Part shown: one piece after another, positions 8,861 to 18,381 of the stretch
Numbering within the stretch: position 1 is the stretch's first letter
Layout of the letters: each line of letters begins with the position of its first letter
DNA from: Sphingomonas sp. IC-56
GTDB lineage: Bacteria > Pseudomonadota > Alphaproteobacteria > Sphingomonadales > Sphingomonadaceae
Assembly: GCF_021043375.1 (NCBI RefSeq)
Contig: NZ_JAJNDV010000002.1
Coordinates: 186,001-250,000 of the forward strand
Length of the DNA: 64,000 bases
Direction: 5' to 3'
The notes under the pieces: generated by a model
Databases searched by the model: none
The model's input: the letters and a program-made list of their open reading frames with translations, nothing else
Told to the model about the DNA's origin: nothing
Made by a program: the position numbers and the translations under genes

Positions 8861-9202
8861 CTAGGGCGCCAAAGGCCGCAACGAGACCCGCGGCGGCCGC
8901 CCGCCGCCCATCGTCGTACTCACCCCAACCGCCCCACATTTCACCGTAAACGCCCCCTGCCCACAAGGCGGCGGCGCCGTATCGAGCAGCTTGGCCACCC
9001 GCTTGTCCGGCAGTTCATCGCCACCATAGCTGGTCGCCAACGGCACCCGATAGCGGTCCGCCTGGCGCCGCGCACAGATCACCACCTCATCCCCTTGCGT
9101 ACTGCGCTTGCACGCGGGCTCCACGCGAGTCAGTTCCCGATAACTGCTCATGGCCGCGTCGAGCGCCGGCACCTCCTGGACCATCAACAGCAGCATCAGC
9201 AT
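8861..9202 (-). CDS. small secreted hypothetical protein
   Basis: The reading frame is open from 9262 (GTG). The ATG at 9202 has a GGAGG six bases upstream and gives 113 aa starting MLMLLLMVQEVPALDA, a short signal peptide. The mature part contains the block EVVICARRQADRYRVPL followed by two Cys (PPPCGQGAFTVKCGAV). I recall this block from many uncharacterised sphingomonad exported proteins, but I cannot name a domain. The paired cysteines may form a disulfide in the periplasm. The gene diverges from glpX with 142 bases between them. Confidence 0.65.
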   Translation of the reverse strand: MLMLLLMVQEVPALDAAMSSYRELTRVEPACKRSTQGDEVVICARRQADRYRVPLATSYGGDELPDKRVAKLLDTAPPPCGQGAFTVKCGAVGVSTTMGGGRPPRVSLRPLAP

Positions 9203-9344
9203 CGCGGGCCTCCGGTTGCGTGCCACAGCCTCCCGCAACATCATGGCCGAATTGCGAAGCACCGCGTGACAACGTTAGCAGCCTCGACACGCGCGGCGCC
9301 CCTCCCTATCCCCGGACCCAAGTTCATCAGGGAATTCCAAACCT

Positions 9345-10310
9345 ATGCAGACCGCCAGCCACGTCCTCGACCGCGTGCTCGTGCTCGAAATGGTGCGCGT
9401 CACCGAAGCCGCCGCCATTGCCGCATCCACGCTGACCGGGCGCGGCGACGAGAAGGCGGCCGATGCCGCTGCGGTCGAGGCAATGCGGGAGGCGCTCAAC
9501 CAGCTCTATCTCGACGGCACCGTCGTGATTGGCGAAGGCGAGCGCGATGAGGCGCCGATGCTCTTCATCGGCGAAAAGGTCGGCGCGGCACAAGGCTCGG
9601 GTCCCAAGATCGACATCGCACTCGATCCGCTGGAAGGCACCACCATCTGCGCCAAGGCTGGTCCTAACGCGTTGGCCGTGCTTGCGGTCGCGGAGGAAGG
9701 CGGGCTGCTCAATGCGCCCGACGTGTACATGGACAAGATCGCGGTTGGCCCGGGCTATCCGCATGGCGTGATCGACCTCGCCAAGTCGCCCACCGAGAAT
9801 ATCCGCGCGCTCGCCGCCGCCAAGGGTGTCGAGCCCAAGGACATCATCGCTTGCGTGCTCGACCGTCCCCGCCATGAAGCACTGATCGCCGAACTGCGCG
9901 CGATCGGCTGCGGCGTGATGCTGATCGGCGATGGCGATGTCGCAGGCGTGATCGCCACCACCGATCCCGACACCACCATCGACATCTATATGGGCTCGGG
10001 CGGCGCGCCAGAGGGCGTACTCGCCTGCGCGGCGCTGCGCTGCGTCGGCGGCCAGTTCCAGGGCCGGCTGCTGTTCCGCAACGACGACGAGCGTGCCCGC
10101 GCGCGCAAATGGGGCATTGAGGATCTCGACAAGATCTATTCGCTCGACGACCTGGCCAAGGGCGACTGCATCTTCGCCGCAACCGGCGTCACCGACGGCT
10201 CACTGCTGGCCGGCGTCAAGCGCATGCGCGGCAAGATGACCACCGAGAGCGTGGTGATGCGCGCCAGCTCGGGCACCGTCCGCTGGGTCAAGGGCGAACA
10301 CCGCCTCTGA
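9345..10310 (+). CDS. glpX: class II fructose-1,6-bisphosphatase
   Basis: Hydrolyses fructose 1,6-bisphosphate to fructose 6-phosphate in gluconeogenesis. The 321-aa length matches GlpX. The metal and substrate site is clear: VVIGEGERDEAPMLFIGE (residues 64-81) and IDIALDPLEGTTICAKAG. The C-terminal half contains GDGDVAGVIATTDPDTTIDIYMGSGGAPEGV, the second conserved block of the family. A CAGGGA element precedes the ATG. It stands as a single gene; a family B repeat follows about 90 bases downstream. Confidence 0.95.
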   Translation: MQTASHVLDRVLVLEMVRVTEAAAIAASTLTGRGDEKAADAAAVEAMREALNQLYLDGTVVIGEGERDEAPMLFIGEKVGAAQGSGPKIDIALDPLEGTTICAKAGPNALAVLAVAEEGGLLNAPDVYMDKIAVGPGYPHGVIDLAKSPTENIRALAAAKGVEPKDIIACVLDRPRHEALIAELRAIGCGVMLIGDGDVAGVIATTDPDTTIDIYMGSGGAPEGVLACAALRCVGGQFQGRLLFRNDDERARARKWGIEDLDKIYSLDDLAKGDCIFAATGVTDGSLLAGVKRMRGKMTTESVVMRASSGTVRWVKGEHRL

Positions 10311-10402
10311 CCACATCCTCTGCTTCGTCAGCGCTGTGGGGGTGAGGGCACCTCTCCTCCACTTCGTCACCCGAACCTAGGTTGCGAGCCCCACCCCTAC
10401 TT

Positions 10403-10483
10403 CGTCACCCCGGCCTTGAGCCGGGGTCCCGCTTCTTCTGCCACTGAAAGGTAGCGGGATCCCGGCTCAAGGCCGGGATGACG
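10403..10483. repeat. family B palindromic doublet
   Basis: Two inverted arms: the left begins CGTCACCCCGGCCTTGAGCC and the right ends CAAGGCCGGGATGACG, separated by about 15 bases. Each arm folds on itself (CCCCGGC against GCCGGGG). It sits between glpX and the CocE-type gene. Single arms of the same family occur at 15162 and 29381. Confidence 0.85.
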
Positions 10484-10588
10484 GGGAGTCTCCACGCGAA
10501 CGATTTCCCCCTTCCCGTCCCCCCGAACTTGTTTCACGGTCCACCCCGCCGCGGGCGACACACGCGCCCGCAGCGTAGCGGAGGTAAT

Positions 10589-12436
10589 ATGGTTCGCACG
10601 CTTGCTCTTCTCGCCCTGCTGACGCCGCTGGGCGCCGTCCCCGCCGCCGCCAAGCAGAGCCAGCAAGCCCCGGCCCCCTTCACCTATCAGGAAGTCATGG
10701 TGCCGATGCGCGACGGCGCGCGGCTCCAGACGGTGATCCTCCGCCCGACCAACAAGGCCGGGAAGCTCCCGATCCTGCTCCAGCGCACGCCCTATGGCGT
10801 TCCCGATCGGGCGCCGGGCGGCATCCCCTCGTCCTGGAAGTATCTGATGGAGGATGGCTACATCCTCGTCTTCCAGAACATGCGCGGCCAGTTCAAGTCG
10901 GACGGCGACTTCACCATGTCGATGGCGCTCAACGCAAAGGGCGCGAAGGGCGTCGACGAAGCGACCGACAGCTATGACAGCGTCGACTGGCTGGTGAAGA
11001 ACGTCGCCGGCAACAACGGCAAGCTCGGCATGTGGGGCGTGTCCTATCCCGGCTATGCCGCCGCGATTGCCCTCGCCAAGCCGCACCCCGCGCTCAAGGC
11101 GGTCAGCCCGCAGGCGGCGTGGAACGACTGGTGGATCCATGACGACCTCCATCGCTACGGCGCAATGCGGCTAAGCTATGCCACCGATTGGCTGTTCTCC
11201 TTGCAGAACAACGACCAGGGCCAGGACTTCGACTATGGCGGCAAGACGCCGGTCGATACGTACGACTGGTTCCTGAAGCTCGGCCCGGTCGAAAATCTCG
11301 ACAAGCTCTACTTCAAGGGCAGCGTCCCCCGCCTCACCCAGATGATCGAGCACCCCGATTACGACGCGTTCTGGAAGGAGCAGCGCTGGACGGACAAGCT
11401 CGGCCGCACCACCGTCCCGACGCTCCACGTCGCGGGCTATTGGGACCAGGAAGATCCCTTGGGCACCTGGAAGATCTACGAGAAGATGGAGGCGCAGGAC
11501 CCCGACGACCTCAACATGATCGTCGCGGGCCCCTGGGCGCATGGCAGTTGGCACGGCGCGGCCAGCGATGTCGGCTACGTCAAGTTCGGCCATGAAAGCG
11601 GCACCGACTTCATGCGCGACATCGAAGCGCCGTTCTTCGCCCACTGGCTGCATGGCAAGGGCGCCAAGCCGGTCGGTGAGGCCCGCAGCTTCCAGAGCGG
11701 TTCCTGGACTTGGAAGTCCTACGCCAAATGGCCCGCACCCGGCGCCACTGCGACCAACCTCTACCTCCAGAGCGACGGCAGCCTGTCGTTCACCGCGCCC
11801 GCTGCCACCGCCCAGTGCCGCGACTATGTCTCCGACCCCGCCAACCCGGTGCCCTTCCGCGAGCGTCCGATCTCGCGCACCTATCCTTCGCAGGAATGGC
11901 GCTGGTGGGAAGCCGCCGACCAGCGCTTCGTCGACCACCGTCCCGACGTGCTCAGCTACGTGACCGAACCGTTGGAGGCCGACTTGACCGTTACCGGCGA
12001 CGTGTCCGCCACGCTAATGGCGTCGACCTCGGGCACTGACAGCGATTTCGTCGTCAAGCTGATCGACGTCCTCCCCGAAGATTACGAGCCGGTGAAGCCC
12101 GGCGCGCTGGGCGACTATCCGCGCACGATGAACGGCTACCAATTCCCGATCGCCATGGAGGTGCGCCGCGGCCGCTATCTCCAGAGCTTCGAGAAGGCGA
12201 CGCCGCTCACCCCCAACAAGGTGGTCGCCTGGGACGTGCCGCTGCGTGCCCACGACCACGTCTTCAAGCGCGGCCACCGCATCATGGTGCAGGTCCAGTC
12301 GAGCTGGTTCCCGGTAATCGACCGCAACCCGCAGACCTTCGTACCCAACATCTACAAGGCCAAGCCCGCCGACTTCCAAAAGGCGACGCAGCGGGTATGC
12401 GGCGGCTCCAGGATAACGCTGCCCGTGATGAAGTAG
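10589..12436 (+). CDS. exported CocE/NonD family hydrolase (Xaa-Pro acyl-peptidase type)
   Basis: A 615-aa alpha/beta hydrolase related to cocaine esterase CocE and X-Pro dipeptidyl-peptidases. The N-terminus MVRTLALLALLTPLGAVPAAAKQ is a Sec signal peptide, so it acts in the periplasm or outside. The nucleophile is Ser152 in MWGVSYPGYAA. The second acid is expected in HVAGYWDQEDPLGTW and the His in GPWAHGSW. The C-terminal X-Pro C domain (about residues 370-610) includes HRIMVQVQSSWFPVIDRNPQT. GGAGGT sits five bases upstream of the ATG at 10589, which fixes the start; the frame extends 37 codons further upstream but runs towards the family B repeat. Likely substrates are peptides or amide/ester compounds. 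Confidence 0.9.
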   Translation: MVRTLALLALLTPLGAVPAAAKQSQQAPAPFTYQEVMVPMRDGARLQTVILRPTNKAGKLPILLQRTPYGVPDRAPGGIPSSWKYLMEDGYILVFQNMRGQFKSDGDFTMSMALNAKGAKGVDEATDSYDSVDWLVKNVAGNNGKLGMWGVSYPGYAAAIALAKPHPALKAVSPQAAWNDWWIHDDLHRYGAMRLSYATDWLFSLQNNDQGQDFDYGGKTPVDTYDWFLKLGPVENLDKLYFKGSVPRLTQMIEHPDYDAFWKEQRWTDKLGRTTVPTLHVAGYWDQEDPLGTWKIYEKMEAQDPDDLNMIVAGPWAHGSWHGAASDVGYVKFGHESGTDFMRDIEAPFFAHWLHGKGAKPVGEARSFQSGSWTWKSYAKWPAPGATATNLYLQSDGSLSFTAPAATAQCRDYVSDPANPVPFRERPISRTYPSQEWRWWEAADQRFVDHRPDVLSYVTEPLEADLTVTGDVSATLMASTSGTDSDFVVKLIDVLPEDYEPVKPGALGDYPRTMNGYQFPIAMEVRRGRYLQSFEKATPLTPNKVVAWDVPLRAHDHVFKRGHRIMVQVQSSWFPVIDRNPQTFVPNIYKAKPADFQKATQRVCGGSRITLPVMK

Positions 12437-12486
12437 AGGCTGCTCGCGTACACCGAAAGTAAACGCGTCGCTGCGACGTTTGGGAC

Positions 12487-13020
12487 ATGAACGCCTTTAC
12501 TTCCCTTGTCGCGGCGGCGCTCCCAAGCGAAGCCTTTGATGCTGCCACTGCGCAATTTCATGCTTGGCGCGGGAAAAACCTGGACATTTTCTCGCGCACC
12601 GAAGCGGCCGTAACGGAAACCCTGCTGGCGCTAAGATCAGTGGGAAGGCGAGGCGAGGTCGTGAAGATGCCGCACCTTGTGGGCCAGAGATACGCGGCGC
12701 TGGATGCAGCGATCGGCCCGATTGGACCATTCGCCGCGGAGGGCAAGAAAGCCATTGCCGCACTCACGGAGTTCGATGCGCACACGCGTATCCGGACCAT
12801 GCTATGCCACGGCGTAGGCGACATATTGCTTGACCGGCATGGCCGCTGGACAGTCCTCCTGCGCAATCTTTCCTTGAGCGTAGACCAAGCTGAGCGGGAC
12901 AGCCTTCTCCTCAGCCAGGACGAAGCAGACCTGTTGCAAGCCGCAATTGCCCGCGCGTCCCAGGTTCTGTGCTCTCACCTGGGGCATTTGCGCACCAATT
13001 TGGTCAGCGCCAAAAGTTAG
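12487..13020 (+). CDS. hypothetical protein, no recognised domain
   Basis: A 177-aa soluble, mostly helical protein beginning MNAFTSLVAAALPSEAFDAA. It contains two Cys (MLCHGVGDILLDRHGRW and QVLCSHLGH) and no signal peptide or membrane span. Base use is less GC-rich at third positions than in neighbouring genes (codons such as AGA, TTG, GTA and AAA are used freely), which may mean later acquisition. A GGGA precedes the ATG by a few bases. It is convergent with the UVR-motif gene and their stops overlap by four bases. I do not recognise a family. Confidence 0.6.
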   Translation: MNAFTSLVAAALPSEAFDAATAQFHAWRGKNLDIFSRTEAAVTETLLALRSVGRRGEVVKMPHLVGQRYAALDAAIGPIGPFAAEGKKAIAALTEFDAHTRIRTMLCHGVGDILLDRHGRWTVLLRNLSLSVDQAERDSLLLSQDEADLLQAAIARASQVLCSHLGHLRTNLVSAKS

Positions 13021-13310
13021 CCTCGATGGGGCCCTGACGCAGGGCGGTTACGGCCCTTCGTCATGGGGTCGGGCTTGCGCGGCGGCTTCCATCCTGCAGG
13101 CGGCGTGATGCGCTGCTGGCTGGTCCCCAGCCCCATCGCGCCGGGCTGCTGCCGGGTGAGCCCGGCAGTGTCCGCCACCGCCGCCTGATCGGACGAAGCG
13201 CCGCCGCGCAGCAGGTTGATCTGGTCACGCAGCCGCCGGGCCTCTTCGAAGTCCAGCGCCTGCGCGGCCGCCTCCATGCGCTGCTGCAGTTCGGCAAGCG
13301 TCGTCGTCAT
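13017..13310 (-). CDS. UVR-motif (UvrB/UvrC domain) containing protein
   Basis: A 97-aa protein whose first 40 residues form a UVR motif: LAELQQRMEAAAQALDFEEA followed by RRLRDQINLLRGG. This is the helical hairpin by which UvrB and UvrC bind each other. The same pattern is seen at the end of the UvrB encoded at 34610-36805. The C-terminal 50 residues are basic and Pro/Gly-rich, without a domain. Small UVR-only proteins also occur as protease adaptors (McsA-like), so a role in nucleotide excision repair is not certain. Confidence 0.75.
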   Translation of the reverse strand: MTTTLAELQQRMEAAAQALDFEEARRLRDQINLLRGGASSDQAAVADTAGLTRQQPGAMGLGTSQQRITPPAGWKPPRKPDPMTKGRNRPASGPHRG

Positions 13311-13346
13311 GCCCGGTACAACGCAGAACCGCCGCCGCGGATGCGG

Positions 13347-14113
13347 CTAGTTCTTCAGCCGATACCCGGTGCGGAAGATCGTCACGATCAGTCCCAGGCA
13401 CAGCACCAGGAACGCGGCCGTCACGCCCAGGCTGAGTGCGATACTGACATCCCCCTGCCCGAAGAAGCTCCACCGGAACCCACTCACCAGATACACCACC
13501 GGGTTGAACAGGCTCACCGTCCGCCAGGGCTGGGGTAGCATGTCGATCGAGTAGAAGGCGCCACCCAGGAACGTCAGCGGCGTCACCAGCAGCGCCGGCA
13601 CGATGTTCAGCTGCTCGAACCCCTTGGCCCAGATGCCGATGATGAAGCCAAACATCGAAAAGGTAATCGAGGTAAGCAGCAGGAATGCGATCATCGCGAG
13701 CGGATGATCGACCCGCAGCGGCACGAACAACGCCGAGGTTGCCAGGATGATCAGCCCGATCACCACCGACTTGGTTGCCGCCGCGCCGACAAAGCCGATC
13801 ACCATCTCCACGGCCGAGATCGGCGCCGACAGCAGCTCGAACACGGTGCCGGTAAACTTCGGGAAGTAGATCCCTATCGAAGCGTTTGCGATGCTCTGGG
13901 TCAGCAGCGACAGCATGATCAATCCGGGCACCAGGAAGCTGCCATAGTTCACGTCGCCGATCGTATCGATCCGGCTGCCGATCGCGCCGCCGAACACGAT
14001 GAAATAGAGCGAGGTGGTGATCACCGGCGTGGCGATCGACTGCCACAGCGTGCGCATCGTGCGCGCCATCTCGAACCGGTAGATCGCCCAGATGCCGTGA
14101 AGATTGAGACCGG

Positions 14114-14117
<4 letters not shown>
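13347..14117 (-). CDS. yadH: ABC-2 type transporter permease (YadH-like)
   Basis: A 256-aa inner-membrane permease with about six hydrophobic spans and the ABC-2 signature region ([34 protein letters not shown]). The exact length and many blocks match E. coli YadH as I recall it (TLYFIIFG..GSRI, VPGLIM, PLTYLGGVFYSL). It pairs with the ATPase gene immediately upstream; the two overlap by ATGA, so translation is coupled. The exported substrate is unknown. Confidence 0.88.
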
Positions 14118-15064
<947 letters not shown>

Positions 15065-15161
15065 GGAAAGCCCCCGGAACCGGAACGGAGCCGTTACGTA
15101 AGGTGGCCCTCCTGCTCGTACAAGCGCATCGGGACGGATGGCTGCTGAGACTTTCCTTCTT

Positions 15162-15196
15162 CGTCACCCCGGCCGTGAGCCGGGGTCCCGCTGCTT
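15162..15196. repeat. single arm of family B repeat
   Basis: A sequence beginning CGTCACCCCGGCCGTGAGCC and continuing GGGGTCCCGCT matches the left arm of the complete element at 10403. No inverted second arm follows. It lies between the starts of the ABC ATPase gene and the stop of the LuxR-DUF4019 gene. Confidence 0.75.
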
Positions 15197-15247
15197 CTCT
15201 CCGTTCGCTTGAACGAAGGGCACCATCCGTCCCGCCTTCAGCCAGGC

Positions 15248-16027
15248 TTACCGAATGAAATAGCCCGTAACTTTCCAGCCATCGACCTCGCGAAAAAGAA
15301 CCACGGTCTCGGTCGCACCGCTCCGGTTCGCAAAATCCGTCTGGAATTCGAGCGTCTCATATTCGCCCGCCGGCGCTCCGGGGATCGAGTTCGCCTTTGT
15401 CACGCTCTTGAACGTCCTGGACGACACGGCGCCAAGGGGTTGCCGCACAGCCTGAACCATCGACGACCACTGCGCCGCGCTCAGCTTTGCCTTGAACAGC
15501 GTTGCGGCCGTATTCCAGCTTTCGTCCCATGCCTGGCGATCAACAAGCGCCAGCCATGTGCGCGCCCGCTCCAGGCCCGCCGATGCGGAAGCGCTTGCGA
15601 CGGGAGCGGCCGGAGCACTGGCCTGTGCACCTGGCGCAGTGCTCCCCCGAAACACCGAAGAGAGTGCGACGGCTGCGATCAAAAACGACATGATGAGCAT
15701 TCCTCCACCAAACCAGGCGAGCCGATGACCCACACGGTGCGGGCGGCTGGCCTGACCGGAAGAAGGCACATCCGTCGCTTCCCCAAGCACCCCCAAAGCA
15801 TTGTCCCCTAAAGAATTGGGGGCACCCGCTTCCGCCTCCGCCAGCAGCCTTGCCGCTTCCCGGCTGCTCGAAACACCAAGCTTCCTGCGTGCGTCGCGCA
15901 GCCGCTCGTTGATGGTGTGGACTGACAGCCCCAAGTCGCGCGCGATCGACTTCGCATCATGCCCTTTGAGGAGGAGCCGCAACGTCTCCTTCTCTCGCTC
16001 GGTAAGCGTCAGAATGGCGTTGCGCAT
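15248..16027 (-). CDS. membrane-anchored LuxR-type regulator with extracytoplasmic DUF4019 domain
   Basis: A 259-aa protein with three parts. Residues 6-65 are a LuxR/GerE helix-turn-helix (LTEREKETLRLLLKGHDAKS, then LGLSVHTINERLRDARRKLG). Residues about 104-126 form one membrane span (WFGGGMLIMSFLIAAVALSS). Residues about 151-258 form a DUF4019 domain (ARTWLALVDRQAWDESWNTA at its start). The DNA-binding part would be cytoplasmic and DUF4019 periplasmic, the ToxR/CadC layout but with a LuxR-type head. The frame is open 28 codons upstream of the chosen ATG 16027, but LuxR domains normally begin just before LTxRE. Target genes and signal are unknown. No response-regulator receiver domain is present. 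Confidence 0.85.
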   Translation of the reverse strand: MRNAILTLTEREKETLRLLLKGHDAKSIARDLGLSVHTINERLRDARRKLGVSSSREAARLLAEAEAGAPNSLGDNALGVLGEATDVPSSGQASRPHRVGHRLAWFGGGMLIMSFLIAAVALSSVFRGSTAPGAQASAPAAPVASASASAGLERARTWLALVDRQAWDESWNTAATLFKAKLSAAQWSSMVQAVRQPLGAVSSRTFKSVTKANSIPGAPAGEYETLEFQTDFANRSGATETVVLFREVDGWKVTGYFIR

Positions 16028-16146
16028 CGGGCGGCGCTTACTCGCTGCATGCCCGCAGCATACGGCATGCAACTCACTTTTCCACCGATCTTCTGCGGCG
16101 ACGGGCCACACCCGGAGCAGCGCGCTTCGGGCGCACAGCTTGGCAG

Positions 16147-16902
16147 CTACCGCCCAGCCCGCGCCGCAGCCACTGCCTGCGCCAGGCCCTCATAGGTCTG
16201 CGCGCCATAGATCAGCTTTCCGCCAATCACCCAGCTCGGCGTGCCCGTCATCGCCAGTTTCTCGCCCAGCTGCCTGTTGCGCAGGATTTCCGCTTCCACC
16301 GGCTTCGACGCCACAGCGCGCGCCGCCGCGGCCTTGTCCAGCCCGGCCTTGGCAGCCGCCTCGCCGATCCCCTGCGGGCTTGCCCCTGCCGCATATAGCG
16401 CCTCGTGGAACGCGCGGAACTTGCCCTGCTCGGCAGCCGCCAACGCCCATTGCGCGGCGGTGACGCTTTCAGGGCCGAGCACCGGATATTCGCGGTACAC
16501 CACGCGAACCTTTGGGTCCTTGGCCAACAACTCGTTGATCCCGGGCAGACTCGCCCGGCAATAGCCGCAGGCATAATCCAGGAATGCCACCACCGTGACA
16601 TCGCCGTTCGGGTTCCCCGCCCATGCCCCGGCATAGGGCTTGGCCAGCGCCTCGACCTGTCCGGCGACCGCGCCCTGCGCCGCCACTTGGGCCTCCTGCG
16701 CCTTGGCCGTTTCGCGCGCCTGGAGCCGCTCCATCGCCTCGGGCAGCACTTCGGGATGGTCGAGCAGATATTGGCGGATCGTGTCGCCCGCGAGTTGCGG
16801 CGCGGCGGCCCGCGCAATCCAGGCATAGATCGCCGCGCCCAGGGCGGCGGACAGGATCAGTGCGCCCGCCAGAACCAGCGAGCGCAACAGCTTGTCGGTC
16901 AT
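16147..16902 (-). CDS. DsbA/ScsC-like thiol:disulfide protein
   Basis: A 251-aa periplasmic thioredoxin-fold protein. Residues 8-30 are a hydrophobic signal or anchor. A helical region rich in Ala/Gln (about 40-88) resembles the oligomerisation stalk of ScsC/Com1-type proteins. The active site is C112-G-Y-C115 in AFLDYACGYCRAS, and the cis-Pro loop is in MTGTPSWVIGG. It may oxidise or isomerise disulfides of exported proteins. It is separated by only one base from the stop of the upstream M48 protease gene, so the two are very likely cotranscribed. Confidence 0.9.
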   Translation of the reverse strand: MTDKLLRSLVLAGALILSAALGAAIYAWIARAAAPQLAGDTIRQYLLDHPEVLPEAMERLQARETAKAQEAQVAAQGAVAGQVEALAKPYAGAWAGNPNGDVTVVAFLDYACGYCRASLPGINELLAKDPKVRVVYREYPVLGPESVTAAQWALAAAEQGKFRAFHEALYAAGASPQGIGEAAAKAGLDKAAAARAVASKPVEAEILRNRQLGEKLAMTGTPSWVIGGKLIYGAQTYEGLAQAVAAARAGR

Positions 16903-16903
16903 T

Positions 16904-18283
16904 TCAGTCGCCCCTGCGCTTGTTGCGCTTGTCGTCGTCCATGGCGTTTTGCGACACCATCATGATATCCTGCGCGCGCACCCAGTCGGACGAACCTTGC
17001 GGCAGCCCGTTCATCGCCGCCCGCGCGCTGATCAGGGCAGTGCGCGTGTCGCCGATCAGGCTGGAGCGCTCGGCCGTGGCCAAGGCGGTGCGCGCCTGGT
17101 CGCCCTTGCGGTCGTACACCGTGCCCAGATTGACCCAGGCGAACGGGTTCTCGCGGTCGCGCGCCACCGCCTGACGCAGCACGCTTTCCGCCTCGCTCAG
17201 GTTCGCCTTGTCCTCGGTCGCGATCAGCGCGTGGCCAAAGGTCGCGGCGATCAGCGGCTGATTGTTCGATCGGCGTGTCGCCTCGCGCAGCGGCCCCAGC
17301 GCCTCGGCAGGCTTGCCCGATTCAAGCAGGATCTGACCTTCCAGTTCCAGGAAATAGGGATCGTCCGGCGCAGCCTTGACCAGCGCCTGCGTCTCCGCCG
17401 CGGCCTGATCGGGATAGCCGGATTTGTGATAGGCATAGGCACGGGCATAATGCGCCGGCATCGACTCATCGCTCGACGGATAGAGGCGCAGCGTTGTCTT
17501 GGGCTCGTTCACATAGCCGCGCAGCTTGGCCTGGATTCGCTTGAAGCGCGTCTCGAAATCTTGGTTGATTGGCTTGTTGAAGGCGGGTTGCGCCTGAAGA
17601 TCGGCGGTCAGCGTCTCGACGCGCTGCTGCGACATGGGGTGAGTCTGCGCGAACGGATCGACCTCAGGGCTGCTGGCGTAATAGCCATAGCTGTGCATCT
17701 GCTTGGTCAGCTTGTTGAAGAAGCTGAGCATGCCCTTGCCGCTGATCGCCGCGGTGCCGAGATAGCGTGCGCCGGCCGCATCGGCGGAGGATTCCTGCAC
17801 GCGGCTATAGGCCAGATACTTACCGATGGCGGCGCGCTGGCCCATCATCATCAGCCCGGTGCCGGCCTCGGGCGATCCCGCCGCCATCGCCGCCACGCCC
17901 AGCAACAGGCTCAGGATCGATATGTTGGTATAGCCGCCATCGCGCTGGAACACCGCGTGTCCGCCGACGATATGGCCGATTTCATGGGCGATGACGCCCT
18001 GGACTTCATTGGCGCTGTCCGCCGCGTCGAGCAGGCCGGTATGGATATAGACGATCTGCCCGCCCGCCACGAAGGCGTTGATCGACGGGTCCTGGATCAA
18101 CACCACCTTGGCATTGGCAGGCGATAGCCCCGCGGCCTGGAACAGCGGGCGGGAAATGTCGTTCAGCCACGCCTCGGTCTCGGCGTCGCGCAGCATCGAC
18201 TGGGCCAGCGCCGGCCGCGCGGCGAAACAGGTGAGGCAGAGCAGGGCCAGCAAGGCCGCAAAGCGCTTCATCCTCACCATCAT
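16904..18283 (-). CDS. M48 family metalloprotease with TPR repeats (BepA-like)
   Basis: A 459-aa exported zinc protease. Residues 5-27 form a signal peptide ending ARPALA. The zinc motif is H100-E-I-G-H104 in VIAHEIGHIVGGH, and the third ligand is in ESSADAAGARYLG. Residues about 280-440 form TPR-like helices (DPYFLELEGQILLESGKPAE; NPFAWVNLGTVYDRKGD). The arrangement is that of BepA/YfgC, a periplasmic chaperone-protease of outer-membrane protein and LPS-transport assembly. Cotranscription with the DsbA-like gene fits that job, since LptD maturation needs both disulfides and BepA. This link is inference. Confidence 0.9.
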   Translation of the reverse strand: MMVRMKRFAALLALLCLTCFAARPALAQSMLRDAETEAWLNDISRPLFQAAGLSPANAKVVLIQDPSINAFVAGGQIVYIHTGLLDAADSANEVQGVIAHEIGHIVGGHAVFQRDGGYTNISILSLLLGVAAMAAGSPEAGTGLMMMGQRAAIGKYLAYSRVQESSADAAGARYLGTAAISGKGMLSFFNKLTKQMHSYGYYASSPEVDPFAQTHPMSQQRVETLTADLQAQPAFNKPINQDFETRFKRIQAKLRGYVNEPKTTLRLYPSSDESMPAHYARAYAYHKSGYPDQAAAETQALVKAAPDDPYFLELEGQILLESGKPAEALGPLREATRRSNNQPLIAATFGHALIATEDKANLSEAESVLRQAVARDRENPFAWVNLGTVYDRKGDQARTALATAERSSLIGDTRTALISARAAMNGLPQGSSDWVRAQDIMMVSQNAMDDDKRNKRRGD

Positions 18284-18381
18284 TCTTCCACTCTCTACCT
18301 AGCGAAACCGCTGTTAGGTTCGGCGGCTGAACCCGGCGTGAAGGGCAGGGAGCGGCGGCGGTGCGCCACTCCCTTTCCCCG

